A stretch of 64,000 bases of DNA from an uncultured Christensenellaceae bacterium (GCA_910587005.1 CAJULB010000001.1:124001-188000), one strand, 5' to 3'. Positions 39,787 through 48,207 are shown, numbered from the stretch's first letter. Made by a program: numbers and translations. The notes: generated from the sequence alone by a model not told the origin.

Positions 39787-39848
39787 TTCAAGTCCCGTCG
39801 CCTCAACCATAATTACCCGTTTTTGAGCGAAAAACGCCCGAAAACGGG
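39787..39848 (+). repeat. attR: right 62-bp direct repeat
   Basis: Starts TTCAAGTCCCGTCGCCTCAA, contains the 3' end of tRNA-Pro with CCA and the tRNA terminator hairpin, but no tRNA 5' part. 60/62 identical to attL. Confidence 0.92.
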
Positions 39849-39872
39849 TATTGTTTACGAAAAATAAAGTTA

Positions 39873-39905
39873 CCGACCGAGCAGTTAAAACTGCTCAGTC
39901 GGTTC
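39873..39905. terminator. Terminator between attR and the P-II operon
   Basis: CCGACCGAGCAGTT pairs with AACTGCTCAGTCGG around a short A loop. It is flanked by AT-rich runs on both sides and most likely ends the leftward P-II operon. Confidence 0.75.
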
Positions 39906-39919
39906 TATTTTTATCAAAT

Positions 39920-40315
39920 TCAATTTATCCCGTTATTATCCGTAGGTTTGGCAGTATTTGCAGGTTCGGCGGGTTCAGAAGGTTTAAGCTCTTCAACAAC
40001 CGCGCCGCCCGAAAGTCCGACGACGTTGCTTACCGCCATTGAAAACGCTATTCCCTGCCCTGCGGTTTTAAGCCCCGCCTGCTGATAAACTGCGTGCAGA
40101 ACTTTGTCCTTTATATCCGCTGGGACTAAAATCATAACGATTTCCTTATCGGGCTGAATTGTTATATGGAAAAACTTCTCCGCCTCTTTATTTGCAGTAC
40201 CGCGGGCGTGGATAACCGTACCGCCGCGCGCGCCGACCTCCTTTGCCGCGTCCATAACCGTTTCCGAAAAGCCCGCGTTAACGATACATAAAATCACTTC
40301 GTAAGACGTATTCAT
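39920..40315 (-). CDS. P-II-like signalling protein
   Basis: A 131-residue protein with a GlnB-like ferredoxin fold: an N-terminal strand EVILCIVNAGF, the GARGGTVIHARG segment that corresponds to the P-II nucleotide/T-loop region, and the EIVMILVPADIKDKVLHAVYQQAG helix-strand region. No uridylylation Tyr is evident. A Pro/Glu tail of about 25 residues extends it. It overlaps the next upstream P-II-like gene by 4 bases and follows a DUF1538 transporter, so it probably regulates that membrane protein in response to a nucleotide. Confidence 0.8.
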   Translation of the reverse strand: MNTSYEVILCIVNAGFSETVMDAAKEVGARGGTVIHARGTANKEAEKFFHITIQPDKEIVMILVPADIKDKVLHAVYQQAGLKTAGQGIAFSMAVSNVVGLSGGAVVEELKPSEPAEPANTAKPTDNNGIN

Positions 40316-40785
40316 TTGTTTTCCTCCTGCACCGTCAGTCTGTTATTGCTTAAAAACCCGAAAATAAGCTTGCCGATTACGCTTGTAAGCGGAATTGTGA
40401 AGGCTATGCCGTTTCCGCCCTTTATGGTCTTGAATTTTTCGTCCAGAATGCGCACGGCTTTGGGAATTTTATCTTCCTGAATTATACTGAAAATAACCGC
40501 CTTTTCGCTGTCGGAAAGCCCCAAAAGCGACAGCATTTTTTCATTTGCGGTACCGCTCGCAAGCGCGGTTGTCTGCATATTAACGTCGAACGATAAAATC
40601 AAGTCCTCGTAATACTCCGCTTTGTTTCTGCCGACGACGGTTACAAGCATTTCAAGCCTGTTTGAAGTTACCGTATTAGGGCTCTGCTTAGCCTTTTGCA
40701 CGGCGGTTTTAACCGCTCTTTTAACGGCGCCCTTTACGGGCTTGCGTTTAGCTTTCGCTACGGGAATTTTATCTGCCATAGCCAC
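40312..40785 (-). CDS. Second P-II-like protein with basic N-terminal extension
   Basis: A 157-residue protein. The first about 40 residues are Lys/Arg/Ala-rich (KAKRKPVKGAVKRAVK) and probably disordered. The remainder resembles a P-II fold (LEMLVTVVGRNKAEYYEDLIL, EKAVIFSIIQEDKIPKAVRILDEKF). The gene lies 2 bases after the DUF1538 stop codon and overlaps the other P-II-like gene, so three genes form one unit. The basic extension might bind the acidic face of membrane lipids or nucleic acid; this is speculative. Confidence 0.7.
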   Translation of the reverse strand: MAMADKIPVAKAKRKPVKGAVKRAVKTAVQKAKQSPNTVTSNRLEMLVTVVGRNKAEYYEDLILSFDVNMQTTALASGTANEKMLSLLGLSDSEKAVIFSIIQEDKIPKAVRILDEKFKTIKGGNGIAFTIPLTSVIGKLIFGFLSNNRLTVQEENK

Positions 40786-40787
40786 TC

Positions 40788-42341
40788 CTACTTAAAATAA
40801 ATAATCTGCTCGTCGTCGGCGGCAAGAATACGCTTCATAGTTATCTTACTGCGAACCTTAGACTTCATAACGGCTTTAAAGCCCAAAATCTGTATTGTTA
40901 TCAAAGGCGTCATTGCTACCATTGCGACAACGCCGTAAGCGAAAGAGTAAATTTCACCCTCGCCCCACATTGTGGCGCACGCGCCTATAACCATAGGCAA
41001 AATGAAGCTTGACGTAAGCGGACCGCTGGCAACTCCGCCCGAGTCAAACGCGATTGCCGTATAAATTTTGGGAACGAAAAACGAAAGCCCCAAAGATATT
41101 AAATAGCCGGGAATAAGATAGTACAGAATGGAAAATTTGAAAATCATTCTGATAAGCGTAAGCCCTATGGATATGCCGACAGCGATTGACAGCGCGATAA
41201 GCATTTCAATCTTTTTAACGCCGCCGCCCGTGACATCCTCTACCTGCTTGTTTAAAACATGAACGGCAGGCTCGGCGAGAACGACCACCATTCCCAGCAC
41301 AAACCCGAGCACAACCAGCAACGCCTGACTTTTTTCCGCAATCTGCTTGCCGATTTTAAAGCCCACGGGCATAAAGCCGACTTCTACCGCAACAAGGAAT
41401 ATTACAAGCCCCAAAAACGTATAACCGATGCCGATGCCTATTTGTATAAGCTTTTGTTTGGGAAGCTTTAACACCGTGAATTGCAGAATAAAGAAAAACA
41501 CAACCACAAGCCCCAAAGCAAGCGCAACCTCGCCGAGCTTTTTCAAAAGCAGAGGCCCGAAGTTACCGCCCAGCTTTTCCGCAATGTCGTAAATGCCTGT
41601 GTTATATGTATCCAAATCGCCTTTTGTCGTCATTGACAGCATCATAACGGCGATTACGGGTCCTATCGAGCACAGCGCGATAAGTCCGAAGCTGTTTTCA
41701 TTAGAGTTTTTACCGCCGATAGTTGTTGAAATACCCACACCCAGCGCCATTATAAACGGTACGGTTATAGGTCCCGTGGTAACACCGCCCGAATCGAAAG
41801 AGAGCGGAAAAAGCTTTGATTTGCCGATTTCCGGCGATGCCATAATAGCGCAGACCGCAAACAGCATTAAATAAAAGAACATCAACAGCGCGGACAGGTC
41901 TTTGCGGAATATAATCTTTAAAATAGCTATTACAAGGAAAATCCCTACGCCAAGCCCTACGGTTATAATAAGCAGCCATTTGCTTACTTCGCCTTCGCCC
42001 GGCATTATGTCCTTAACCTGATTTGCAAGTACGGATAAATCGGGCTCGGCAACGGTAATCAGCAAGCCCATTATAAAGCAAACGGAAATGAGTATACCGA
42101 CTTTTTTGGATTTTGTTAAGCCCGAGCCGACGTGCCCGCCCATCGGCGTCATTGCAAGGTCGGCGCCGAGGTTGAAAAGACCTATACCGAGAATAAGCAG
42201 CACCGCCGAAACCGCAAACGCAACAATTTCATTTGTTTCCAGATTTACGAGCGGAGTAAACGAAATTATAAGCACGATTACCGTCACCGGCAATACGGAT
42301 ATTAAAGATTCTTTAAGTTTTGAAAATAGCGCTTTGAACAT
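40788..42341 (-). CDS. DUF1538 membrane protein, putative transporter
   Basis: A 517-residue membrane protein with about twelve hydrophobic segments. It is formed by two DUF1538 repeats. Matching motifs occur in each half: TVAEPDLSVLANQV with VLAEPAVHVLNKQV, and SFDSGGVTTGPITVPFI with AFDSGGVASGPLTSSFI. The tandem organisation and the inverted-repeat-like symmetry are typical of transporters, but the substrate is not known. It is cotranscribed with two P-II-like proteins, which suggests post-translational control in the style of AmtB-GlnK. Confidence 0.85.
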   Translation of the reverse strand: MFKALFSKLKESLISVLPVTVIVLIISFTPLVNLETNEIVAFAVSAVLLILGIGLFNLGADLAMTPMGGHVGSGLTKSKKVGILISVCFIMGLLITVAEPDLSVLANQVKDIMPGEGEVSKWLLIITVGLGVGIFLVIAILKIIFRKDLSALLMFFYLMLFAVCAIMASPEIGKSKLFPLSFDSGGVTTGPITVPFIMALGVGISTTIGGKNSNENSFGLIALCSIGPVIAVMMLSMTTKGDLDTYNTGIYDIAEKLGGNFGPLLLKKLGEVALALGLVVVFFFILQFTVLKLPKQKLIQIGIGIGYTFLGLVIFLVAVEVGFMPVGFKIGKQIAEKSQALLVVLGFVLGMVVVLAEPAVHVLNKQVEDVTGGGVKKIEMLIALSIAVGISIGLTLIRMIFKFSILYYLIPGYLISLGLSFFVPKIYTAIAFDSGGVASGPLTSSFILPMVIGACATMWGEGEIYSFAYGVVAMVAMTPLITIQILGFKAVMKSKVRSKITMKRILAADDEQIIYFK

Positions 42342-42420
42342 TATATATAAATTTCACTGAAAATAATTAAATATGGTTTATTATATCACAAATTTTACGC
42401 GCGCGCAATACGCAGACAAT

Positions 42421-42450
42421 AAAAAATACCGCGTTACAGCGGCATTTTTT
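42421..42450 (-). terminator. cysK terminator
   Basis: On the minus strand TGCCGC pairs with GCGGTA around TGTAAC, followed by TTTTTTATT. Confidence 0.78.
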
Positions 42451-42464
42451 CAATAGTTTGCCTT

Positions 42465-43391
42465 TTAGCAGAAAAGCCCTGTTGAAAGATACCTTTCCCC
42501 GCTGTCGGGCAACAATACGACAATATTTTTTTGGAAATTCTCTTTCCGCCGTGCAAGCAAGGTTGCCGCATACAGCGCGGCTCCCGAGGAAATTCCGACA
42601 AGCAGACCTTCCGTTTTTGCAAAAGAATTTGCGGTTTTAAACGCGTCCGCGTCGGCAACGGTTATAACTTCGTCGTAAATTTTTGTATTCAAAACCTGCG
42701 GAACAAACCCTGCGCCTATCCCCTGAATTTTATGCGTCCCCGCTTTGCCGTTTGTAAGCACGGGCGAGGTTTCCGGCTCGACCGCAACTATTTCGATTTG
42801 CGGATTTTTGCTTTTTAAATATTCCCCTGCGCCCGTAATAGTACCGCCCGTACCCACTCCCGCTACAAAAATATCGATTTTGCCTTGCGTATCGTTCCAG
42901 ATTTCGGGACCGGTAGAAGCAAAGTGCGCGCAAGCATTGGCGGGATTTGTAAACTGCCCCGCAACAAACGCGTTTGGTATTGTTTTTGCAAGCTCTTCGG
43001 CTTTATCTATTGCGCCCTGCATGCCCTTTGCGCCGTCGGTTAAAATTATTTCTGCGCCGTAAGCTTTAATTAACTGTATGCGTTCGGCGCTCATTGTTTC
43101 GGGCATGGTTATTATAACTTTATATCCATTTGCCGCGCCCATTGCCGCAAGCGCTATACCCGTATTGCCCGAAGTAGGCTCTATAATAGTTGCGTCTTTT
43201 TTAAGTTTACCGCTTGCTTCGGCTTGCTCTATAATCGCTTTTGCAACTCTGTCCTTTACCGAACCCGCAGGGTTGAAATATTCAAGCTTGGCAAGCAAAG
43301 CGGTTTTTAAGTTGTTGCTTTGGGAAAACTTTCGCGCGCGTAAAAGCGGAGTTTTCCCCGTCAGTTCGAAAATAGAGTTAAATATCGGCAT
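42465..43391 (-). CDS. cysK: Cysteine synthase (O-acetylserine sulfhydrylase)
   Basis: PLP enzyme that makes cysteine from O-acetylserine and sulfide. The PLP-binding Lys is in PAGSVKDRVA (about residue 43), the phosphate-binding loop is PTSGNTGIALA near residue 70, and the second Gly-rich loop is GVGTGGTITGAG. The C-terminal LLVGISSGAALYAA and VVLLPDSGERYLST are conserved. At 308 residues it is full length. It is followed downstream by a terminator and preceded 10 bases away by tcdA, so the two are cotranscribed. No T-box or CymR-like site was recognised. Confidence 0.95.
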   Translation of the reverse strand: MPIFNSIFELTGKTPLLRARKFSQSNNLKTALLAKLEYFNPAGSVKDRVAKAIIEQAEASGKLKKDATIIEPTSGNTGIALAAMGAANGYKVIITMPETMSAERIQLIKAYGAEIILTDGAKGMQGAIDKAEELAKTIPNAFVAGQFTNPANACAHFASTGPEIWNDTQGKIDIFVAGVGTGGTITGAGEYLKSKNPQIEIVAVEPETSPVLTNGKAGTHKIQGIGAGFVPQVLNTKIYDEVITVADADAFKTANSFAKTEGLLVGISSGAALYAATLLARRKENFQKNIVVLLPDSGERYLSTGLFC

Positions 43392-43401
43392 TTTATAAAG
43401 T

Positions 43402-44115
43402 TTATTTTTTTATTAAATCTTTTATTACTTCGCCCGCAATAATCAGTCCCGCAACAGACGGAACGAACGCGCAGCTTGCGGGAATTTCACGCTTGGCGCT
43501 GATTTCCTCGCCGTTTTGTTCACGCGGTTTAAGAGGTTCTTCGCGCGAATACACGACTTTAAGGTTATCTATTCCGCGTTTTTTCAGTTCTCTGCGCATT
43601 ACACGCGCAAGCGGACAAACGGAGGTTTTGTAAATATCCGAAACTTCAAAAGCGGTCGGGTCGGTTTTATTGCCCGTACCCATACAGCTTATTACGGAAA
43701 CCCCGCAAGTATGCGCGTTTTGTATAATTGCAAGCTTGCCAGCAACCGTATCAATAGCGTCAACTATATAATCATAGTTTTTAAAGTCGATTTCGCAAGC
43801 CGTTTCCGGCAGATAAAATATTTTGTGAGCGGTAACGGCGCAGTCGGGATTTATTTGCCTTATGCGCTCGGTAGCAACGTCAACCTTGTAATTGCCAACC
43901 GTTTCAAGCGTGGCGATTATCTGGCGGTTTATGTTGGTTAAGCTAACCTTATCGTCATCTATAAGGTCGATTGCGCCCACGCCGGAGCGGGCAAGCGCTT
44001 CAACGGTGAAACCGCCTACTCCGCCTATACCGAAAACCGCCACACGCGCCGAGGCGAGCTTTTGCATTGCTTTTTTACCGAAAAGCATTTCCGTTCTTGA
44101 AAACTGATTAAGCAT
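43402..44115 (-). CDS. tcdA: tRNA threonylcarbamoyladenosine dehydratase (ThiF/E1-like)
   Basis: ATP-dependent E1-like enzyme that cyclises t6A to ct6A in tRNA, acting after the TsaC pathway (tsaC is at 1.8 kb). It has FSRTEMLFGKKAMQKL at the N-terminus, the nucleotide loop GIGGVGGFTVEALARSGV, IDDDKVSLTNINRQ, the DAIDTVAGKL region and the SCMGTGNKTDP motif typical of TcdA/CsdL. The length of 237 residues is normal. It sits 10 bases upstream of cysK. Some relatives act with cysteine desulfurase, which could explain the pairing (inference). Confidence 0.9.
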   Translation of the reverse strand: MLNQFSRTEMLFGKKAMQKLASARVAVFGIGGVGGFTVEALARSGVGAIDLIDDDKVSLTNINRQIIATLETVGNYKVDVATERIRQINPDCAVTAHKIFYLPETACEIDFKNYDYIVDAIDTVAGKLAIIQNAHTCGVSVISCMGTGNKTDPTAFEVSDIYKTSVCPLARVMRRELKKRGIDNLKVVYSREEPLKPREQNGEEISAKREIPASCAFVPSVAGLIIAGEVIKDLIKK

Positions 44116-44132
44116 TATTTTTCCTTATATAC

Positions 44133-44157
44133 AAAAGCACCCTTTTATTAGGGTGCC
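44133..44157 (-). terminator. tRNA-Gly terminator
   Basis: On the minus strand GCACCC pairs with GGGTGC around an AT loop, followed by TTTTGTAT, about 10 bases after the tRNA 3' end. Confidence 0.75.
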
Positions 44158-44165
44158 TGATTTTT

Positions 44166-44240
44166 TGGAGCAGGTGACGGGAGTCGGACCCGCCGATACC
44201 AGCTTGGGAAGCTGGCGCCATACCGATAGGCGACACCTGC
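44166..44240 (-). tRNA. tRNA-Gly (anticodon CCC)
   Basis: Acceptor GCAGGTG/CACCTGC, discriminator T and encoded CCA. Anticodon stem CCAGC/GCTGG encloses TTCCCAA (anticodon CCC, reads GGG). The T arm is CGGGT-CCGACT-type with a near-standard loop. Confidence 0.93.
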
Positions 44241-44305
44241 ATTTATGTTGTACTGATAATATAACACGTTTTTGCAAAAAAGCAAAGCGTTCCGCGGTAC
44301 AATTT

Positions 44306-45358
44306 TTATTTTTTGTTAACGAAAAAATTGTTAAAAACGCGCGAAACCGTTTTACCGAAAAATCTGCAAAAAACGCCGAAACCAAAGCATAGTACGGGGG
44401 CAAAGTAAAAAACACGCTGTACTGCGCGCATAAAAGCAAAGCGGGTTTTTAAAGTTTTTACATACTTTTTATAAATTTTTATTTTTCCGACGGCAATGGC
44501 TTCCGCGCACTTTTCACCGCTTTTAAGTCCGTATCTAAGTCCCGACAAGGTCATAGGGTCGCACGCGCCGACAGCGTCGCCCACAAAAAACACGTTGCCG
44601 AAAACAATCGGTTTTCCGACATACATAGGCGTAAACGCGGCTTTTAGTCCGCTTATATCCGCGCATATATCAAGCTGTTTTAAAAAATTTTCAAAGACGT
44701 TTCTGTAATTTATTTTTGAATTGTAAACGTCGGTAAGTCCCACGTTGGTAACTCCGTTATACGAGCTCACCCAGCCGTAACCGCGCTTAGTCACACCGAA
44801 ATGAATTTGAATACTTTCCGAAATATCGCTTTCAAAAGTCAGTTGCATTGCAATATTCTTACGCTTTGATTTTTGGTATCTACTGCCGAAACCGTTTGTT
44901 CCGTCTGCAAAAATAAGATTTTCGTACTCCGCTGTTGTACCGTCAGAAAGCTTTACCGCATTGTTTTCGGGACTGTGAGCGGTAATTTTCACGCCCTCCG
45001 CCACTTCTATACCCTTTGATTTTACAAGCCCGAAAAACGCGTTATCCAACTCCACGCGGTCGATTTTTCTGTTGGTGTACAGAAATTTATTAACTATATT
45101 TAATCTGTTTTTATTTTTATAGAAAATATTGAAGTCTTTGATAAGCGAATAATTGCAGTCTTCTATATCCAGCCCCAACTGTTTATAAACCTTGCCCGTT
45201 TTGGCGGTTACATAGCCCGCACAGCACTTGTAGCGGGGAAATTTAAAACGTTCGATAACGAGAATGTCGTCTATACCGCGGTTTGCAAGGTTCAACGCGG
45301 CGGAAAGTCCCGCAGGGCCCGCGCCGATTATTATTACCCGATATTTGTTTTTAAGCAC
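44306..45358 (-). CDS. FAD-dependent oxidoreductase, geranylgeranyl-reductase family
   Basis: A 350-residue flavoprotein. The FAD dinucleotide motif is IIIGAGPAGLSAALNLA at the N-terminus, followed by the PRYKCCAGYVT segment typical of geranylgeranyl reductase-like enzymes. The second FAD motif is VFFVGDAVGACDPMTLSGLRYGL near residue 265. The C-terminal about 60 residues are hydrophobic/basic and may touch the membrane. Substrates may be polyprenyl lipids or other unsaturated compounds. The stop codon lies close to tRNA-Gly. It is a single-gene transcript as far as can be seen. Confidence 0.85.
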   Translation of the reverse strand: MLKNKYRVIIIGAGPAGLSAALNLANRGIDDILVIERFKFPRYKCCAGYVTAKTGKVYKQLGLDIEDCNYSLIKDFNIFYKNKNRLNIVNKFLYTNRKIDRVELDNAFFGLVKSKGIEVAEGVKITAHSPENNAVKLSDGTTAEYENLIFADGTNGFGSRYQKSKRKNIAMQLTFESDISESIQIHFGVTKRGYGWVSSYNGVTNVGLTDVYNSKINYRNVFENFLKQLDICADISGLKAAFTPMYVGKPIVFGNVFFVGDAVGACDPMTLSGLRYGLKSGEKCAEAIAVGKIKIYKKYVKTLKTRFAFMRAVQRVFYFAPVLCFGFGVFCRFFGKTVSRVFNNFFVNKK

Positions 45359-45496
45359 TGCGCACCTCCCTTCCGATAGTTAATTTTATAATTAATTGCA
45401 AAAAATAGCAAGCAACCGCCGATAAAACAATATTTTTATATGTATTTTGATTATAAAACCGTGAAAATGACAAAAACCTAAGCGGAGGACTTTTAA

Positions 45497-46750
45497 ATGA
45501 ACCCTATAAAAGAAAAAAGTAAATCGCTTGAAAACAATTTTTTACCGCTGAAAAAAATGTATCCGAAAAGCTATAACAAGCACAAGACTTCACCCTACAC
45601 CAAAACGCGCGTCATACTTATGAACGGCACGGAATTCGAATCGCAGTGGTTTATGCACAATTTTGCAAGGCATTGCGACGAACCCGAAATTTGCGAGGCG
45701 CTTGCCATTATAAGGCGTCAGGAACAGCAACAGCAAAAGCGCATAAGCTGTTTAAAGCCGATTAATGAAAGTATTCTTGAAACGACCATTGCGTACGAAC
45801 AGCTTGCCGTTGATTTGACCGCCGTGCTTGCCCGCCATGAAACGGACGAAAACAATATTAAAGCGTTGAATTTTGCGCTTTTGGAGGACTTCGACCACCT
45901 TTACCGCTATGCAAACCTTTTAAAAACGGATAAAAACGAGGACGCGGATATTCTTGTCGGTAAATATACCGAAATTATGCCGGGGCGCCCCACCGTTGCG
46001 GAGCACCGCTATCCCGCGGACGACGTTAAGCCGCATATGGACGCGAAAAAAGCCGACCTGTACACAAAGCTTGTGGCAAGCACTATTACCGCCGCCGAAC
46101 AGCAGACAATGAATTATTATATGAACATTGCGCAGTGGTACAAAAACGACGTGGGCAGAAAGCTGTACGCGGAAATAGCAATGATTGAGGAAGCGCACGT
46201 TACCCAGTACGAAAGCCTTAAAGACCCCACTTTATCGTGGCTTGAACAGTGGGTTATGCACGAATATTGCGAATGTTGGCTTTACTATTCCGCTATGCAG
46301 GACGAAAGCGACGAGGCAATAAAAAAGATTTGGACGGAACACTTCAAAATGGAAGTTACGCACCTTAAAGTTGCGGCTAAGCTTCTTAAAAAGTATGAAA
46401 ATAAGACGTTTGAAAGCGTGTGCGGAACGGGCGAATTTCCTCAGCTTTTGAAGCTCGGCGGAAATAAGGAATATATAAGAAAGGTTATTGCAAACACCAT
46501 TTATCTTACGGCGGACAACACGCAGAAAAAGCCCGATTATAAGGACGTTAAGAAACTGCCTGATAATCACAGATATTTTGACTATCAGAAATATCTTTCG
46601 GGCGACCCCGAAAGAAACGCTTCTCACCTTGTCATAAAGAAAGCGATTGAAAAGCTCGGGCAGGACTACCGCTATCAGGACAGCGAACACCCCATAAAGG
46701 ATTTGAGAAACCGCAAAAAAGACAACGTAAACATTGCAAGAACAAAGTAA
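45497..46750 (+). CDS. Ferritin-like diiron-fold protein of unknown function
   Basis: A 417-residue, fully helical soluble protein. Candidate metal-binding motifs of the ferritin-like superfamily are LLEDFDHLYRYA (about residue 135), AEIAMIEEAHVTQYE (about 230) and HFKMEVTHLKVA (about 290). The N-terminal and C-terminal portions are unlike rubrerythrin. AGCGGAGGA precedes the ATG by about 9 bases. The protein could be an oxygenase/peroxidase-type diiron enzyme or a metal store. The exact family was not recognised. It is monocistronic with its own terminator. Confidence 0.65.
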   Translation: MNPIKEKSKSLENNFLPLKKMYPKSYNKHKTSPYTKTRVILMNGTEFESQWFMHNFARHCDEPEICEALAIIRRQEQQQQKRISCLKPINESILETTIAYEQLAVDLTAVLARHETDENNIKALNFALLEDFDHLYRYANLLKTDKNEDADILVGKYTEIMPGRPTVAEHRYPADDVKPHMDAKKADLYTKLVASTITAAEQQTMNYYMNIAQWYKNDVGRKLYAEIAMIEEAHVTQYESLKDPTLSWLEQWVMHEYCECWLYYSAMQDESDEAIKKIWTEHFKMEVTHLKVAAKLLKKYENKTFESVCGTGEFPQLLKLGGNKEYIRKVIANTIYLTADNTQKKPDYKDVKKLPDNHRYFDYQKYLSGDPERNASHLVIKKAIEKLGQDYRYQDSEHPIKDLRNRKKDNVNIARTK

Positions 46751-46764
46751 AGTTATAATTTATT

Positions 46765-46803
46765 AAAGCGGAACCGCAAATTTTCTGCGGCTCCGCTTTA
46801 TTT
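46765..46803. terminator. Terminator between the ferritin-like gene and DUF5662
   Basis: AAAGCGGA-CCGCA pairs with TGCGG-TCCGCTTT (one bulge each side) around AATTTTC, followed by ATTTATT. Located between convergent genes. Confidence 0.8.
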
Positions 46804-47325
46804 ATTGTCTTTTACAAACTGCTTTAACTCTTTGAACATTACTTTTTCGCCCTTGTCCTTTAACAGCGTTAAAAAGTACCGAAGGTTTTCAGCGGTTTTT
46901 TCGTTCATTGCAGATACATCCGTCTGATTTTCCAAGTATGCAAGCGGGCTTGCATCGGTATAAGCTTTCTTTTTGTAAATTTTGCCCGCCGCTATTCTGT
47001 CGCAGACCATTTCGGCAAAATATTTTGCGGGCATTTCCACATATACCTTTTTACCGTCCGCAAAATCAGTCCAGTACTCGTAGTGGTGCTTGTTTCTGCC
47101 CTTGTGGTGAAGCCAAGCCGAGGAATATCCGAAAAGCTCCCGCTCCTTTACCTGCGGACTGCGGTTGCCCTGAAAATGTTTTACTCCGCGCCAGAATTCA
47201 ACAGGCGAGAATTTAGATAAATCGTGCGTAAGCCCTTGCCAAACCAACCCGCACTTAAAGCATAGCTTGCGCACCAACCTTCTATGGCATATTACCGTTT
47301 TTAAATGTCCGAAAAATTTGTTCAT
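46798..47325 (-). CDS. DUF5662 family protein
   Basis: A 175-residue protein recognised from the His-rich core: GLTHDLSKFSPVEFW, then LHHKGRNKHHYEYW, characteristic of DUF5662 and reminiscent of HD-domain metal sites. It is helical throughout with no membrane segment. The activity is unknown; a metal-dependent hydrolase is a possibility. It is 6 bases after the MBL-fold gene's stop, so the two probably share a transcript. Confidence 0.8.
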   Translation of the reverse strand: MNKFFGHLKTVICHRRLVRKLCFKCGLVWQGLTHDLSKFSPVEFWRGVKHFQGNRSPQVKERELFGYSSAWLHHKGRNKHHYEYWTDFADGKKVYVEMPAKYFAEMVCDRIAAGKIYKKKAYTDASPLAYLENQTDVSAMNEKTAENLRYFLTLLKDKGEKVMFKELKQFVKDNK

Positions 47326-47331
47326 ACCGCG

Positions 47332-48168
47332 CTAAATTTCTATTTTCATACCGTCGTATGCGGCTGTAACCGAATACCTTTTTTCAAGCTCGGAAACGTG
47401 CGCGCGCGTGGGGTTGCAGTTATGCGAAAAGTGGGTGATTATAATTTTTGTATTATTGTCAATAACCCCGCAATCAAGCAGTTTCTGTTTTATAACCATA
47501 TCGTTTTCTATGCCCATATGACGCAACTGCAAGCCCGCCGTATATTCTGCAAAAGTGCAGTCTATGGCAACTGCCTGCGCTTTGGCGTTGTTTTCGGCAA
47601 GAAAATCAAACGCTTTGTCCTCTATTCCGCCCGCATCGTACAAGTGCAGATAGCCCTTACCGTTTCGCTCGATATAATATAAAAGACAGTCTTCTGTTTG
47701 AGAATGCTGTGCCGGCAACGTAAGCACTTTATATTCGCCCGCTTGAATCTTCTGATAAGGTTTTAAAACGCACACTTCTATATCGGGCGCAACCTGCGGT
47801 TTCATTTCACGCGCGGTACATTCGTTAAAAACTGCACGCACCTCCGCATTGCCGTAGATTTGAAGCTTCGGCTCGTTCACCTTTGCATACTTATAACCGC
47901 GCAAAATAAAGTCGTGCGCGTAAAAGTGGTCCATATGCGAATGTGTGGCAAAGATATATTTTATATCGCCGAGGTTAAAGCCGTGTTTAAGGCTGTTTGA
48001 ATACGCTTCCGGCGGAAAGTCTACTGAAAGACAACCGTCAATCAAAACTTGCGAACGCGTGCGGTATTCCTCTGCGCCGAGCGCGCGAACGGCTTTGCAA
48101 TAATCGCAACTGCAAAACACCGCGGGAAAGCCTTCCGCCGCGCCCGTTCCCAAAAATCTGATTTCCAT
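47332..48168 (-). CDS. MBL-fold metallo-hydrolase, PhnP-like
   Basis: A 278-residue metallo-beta-lactamase-fold phosphodiesterase-like enzyme. The zinc motif is THSHMDHFYAHD, later ligands are the His in LPAQHSQ, the Asp in LYDAGG and the His in ITHFSHN. The N-terminal FLGTGAAEGFP and the SCDYCKAV cysteine pair are typical of PhnP. The start is the ATG at 48168, because an in-frame TTG 15 bases upstream lies against the dtd terminator hairpin. No phn genes are adjacent, so the physiological substrate is open. Confidence 0.87.
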   Translation of the reverse strand: MEIRFLGTGAAEGFPAVFCSCDYCKAVRALGAEEYRTRSQVLIDGCLSVDFPPEAYSNSLKHGFNLGDIKYIFATHSHMDHFYAHDFILRGYKYAKVNEPKLQIYGNAEVRAVFNECTAREMKPQVAPDIEVCVLKPYQKIQAGEYKVLTLPAQHSQTEDCLLYYIERNGKGYLHLYDAGGIEDKAFDFLAENNAKAQAVAIDCTFAEYTAGLQLRHMGIENDMVIKQKLLDCGVIDNNTKIIITHFSHNCNPTRAHVSELEKRYSVTAAYDGMKIEI

Positions 48169-48183
48169 AGTTTTAATAGTCAA

Positions 48184-48207
48184 ACAGGGCGAAACGTTTC
48201 GCCCTGT
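48184..48207 (-). terminator. dtd terminator
   Basis: ACAGGGCGAAAC and its exact reverse complement form a 24-base perfect palindrome just after the dtd stop codon, followed by TTTGACTATT on the minus strand. Confidence 0.7.

Larger units (their letters stand above)
33510..39848. mobile_element. Integrative element, about 6.3 kb, in tRNA-Pro
   Basis: Bounded by a 62-bp direct repeat that begins in the 3' end of tRNA-Pro; the repeat copies start 6277 bases apart. Contents in order: tyrosine integrase and CI-like repressor (leftward), Cro-like regulator, a zinc-binding protein, four overlapping small genes, a stand-alone relative of the integrase arm-binding domain, a tRNA-Lys-like gene, a small winged-helix gene, and structured non-coding DNA at the right end. 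No relaxase, coupling protein, primase, capsid or terminase gene was recognised. The layout resembles phage satellites and small mobilisable islands; movement would need integrase plus an outside helper. Confidence 0.9.

Noticed and set aside
33510..39848. Interpretation of the island as a conjugative element or complete prophage
   Set aside because: No relaxase, type IV coupling protein, VirB4, capsid, portal, terminase or lysis gene is visible among the small genes.
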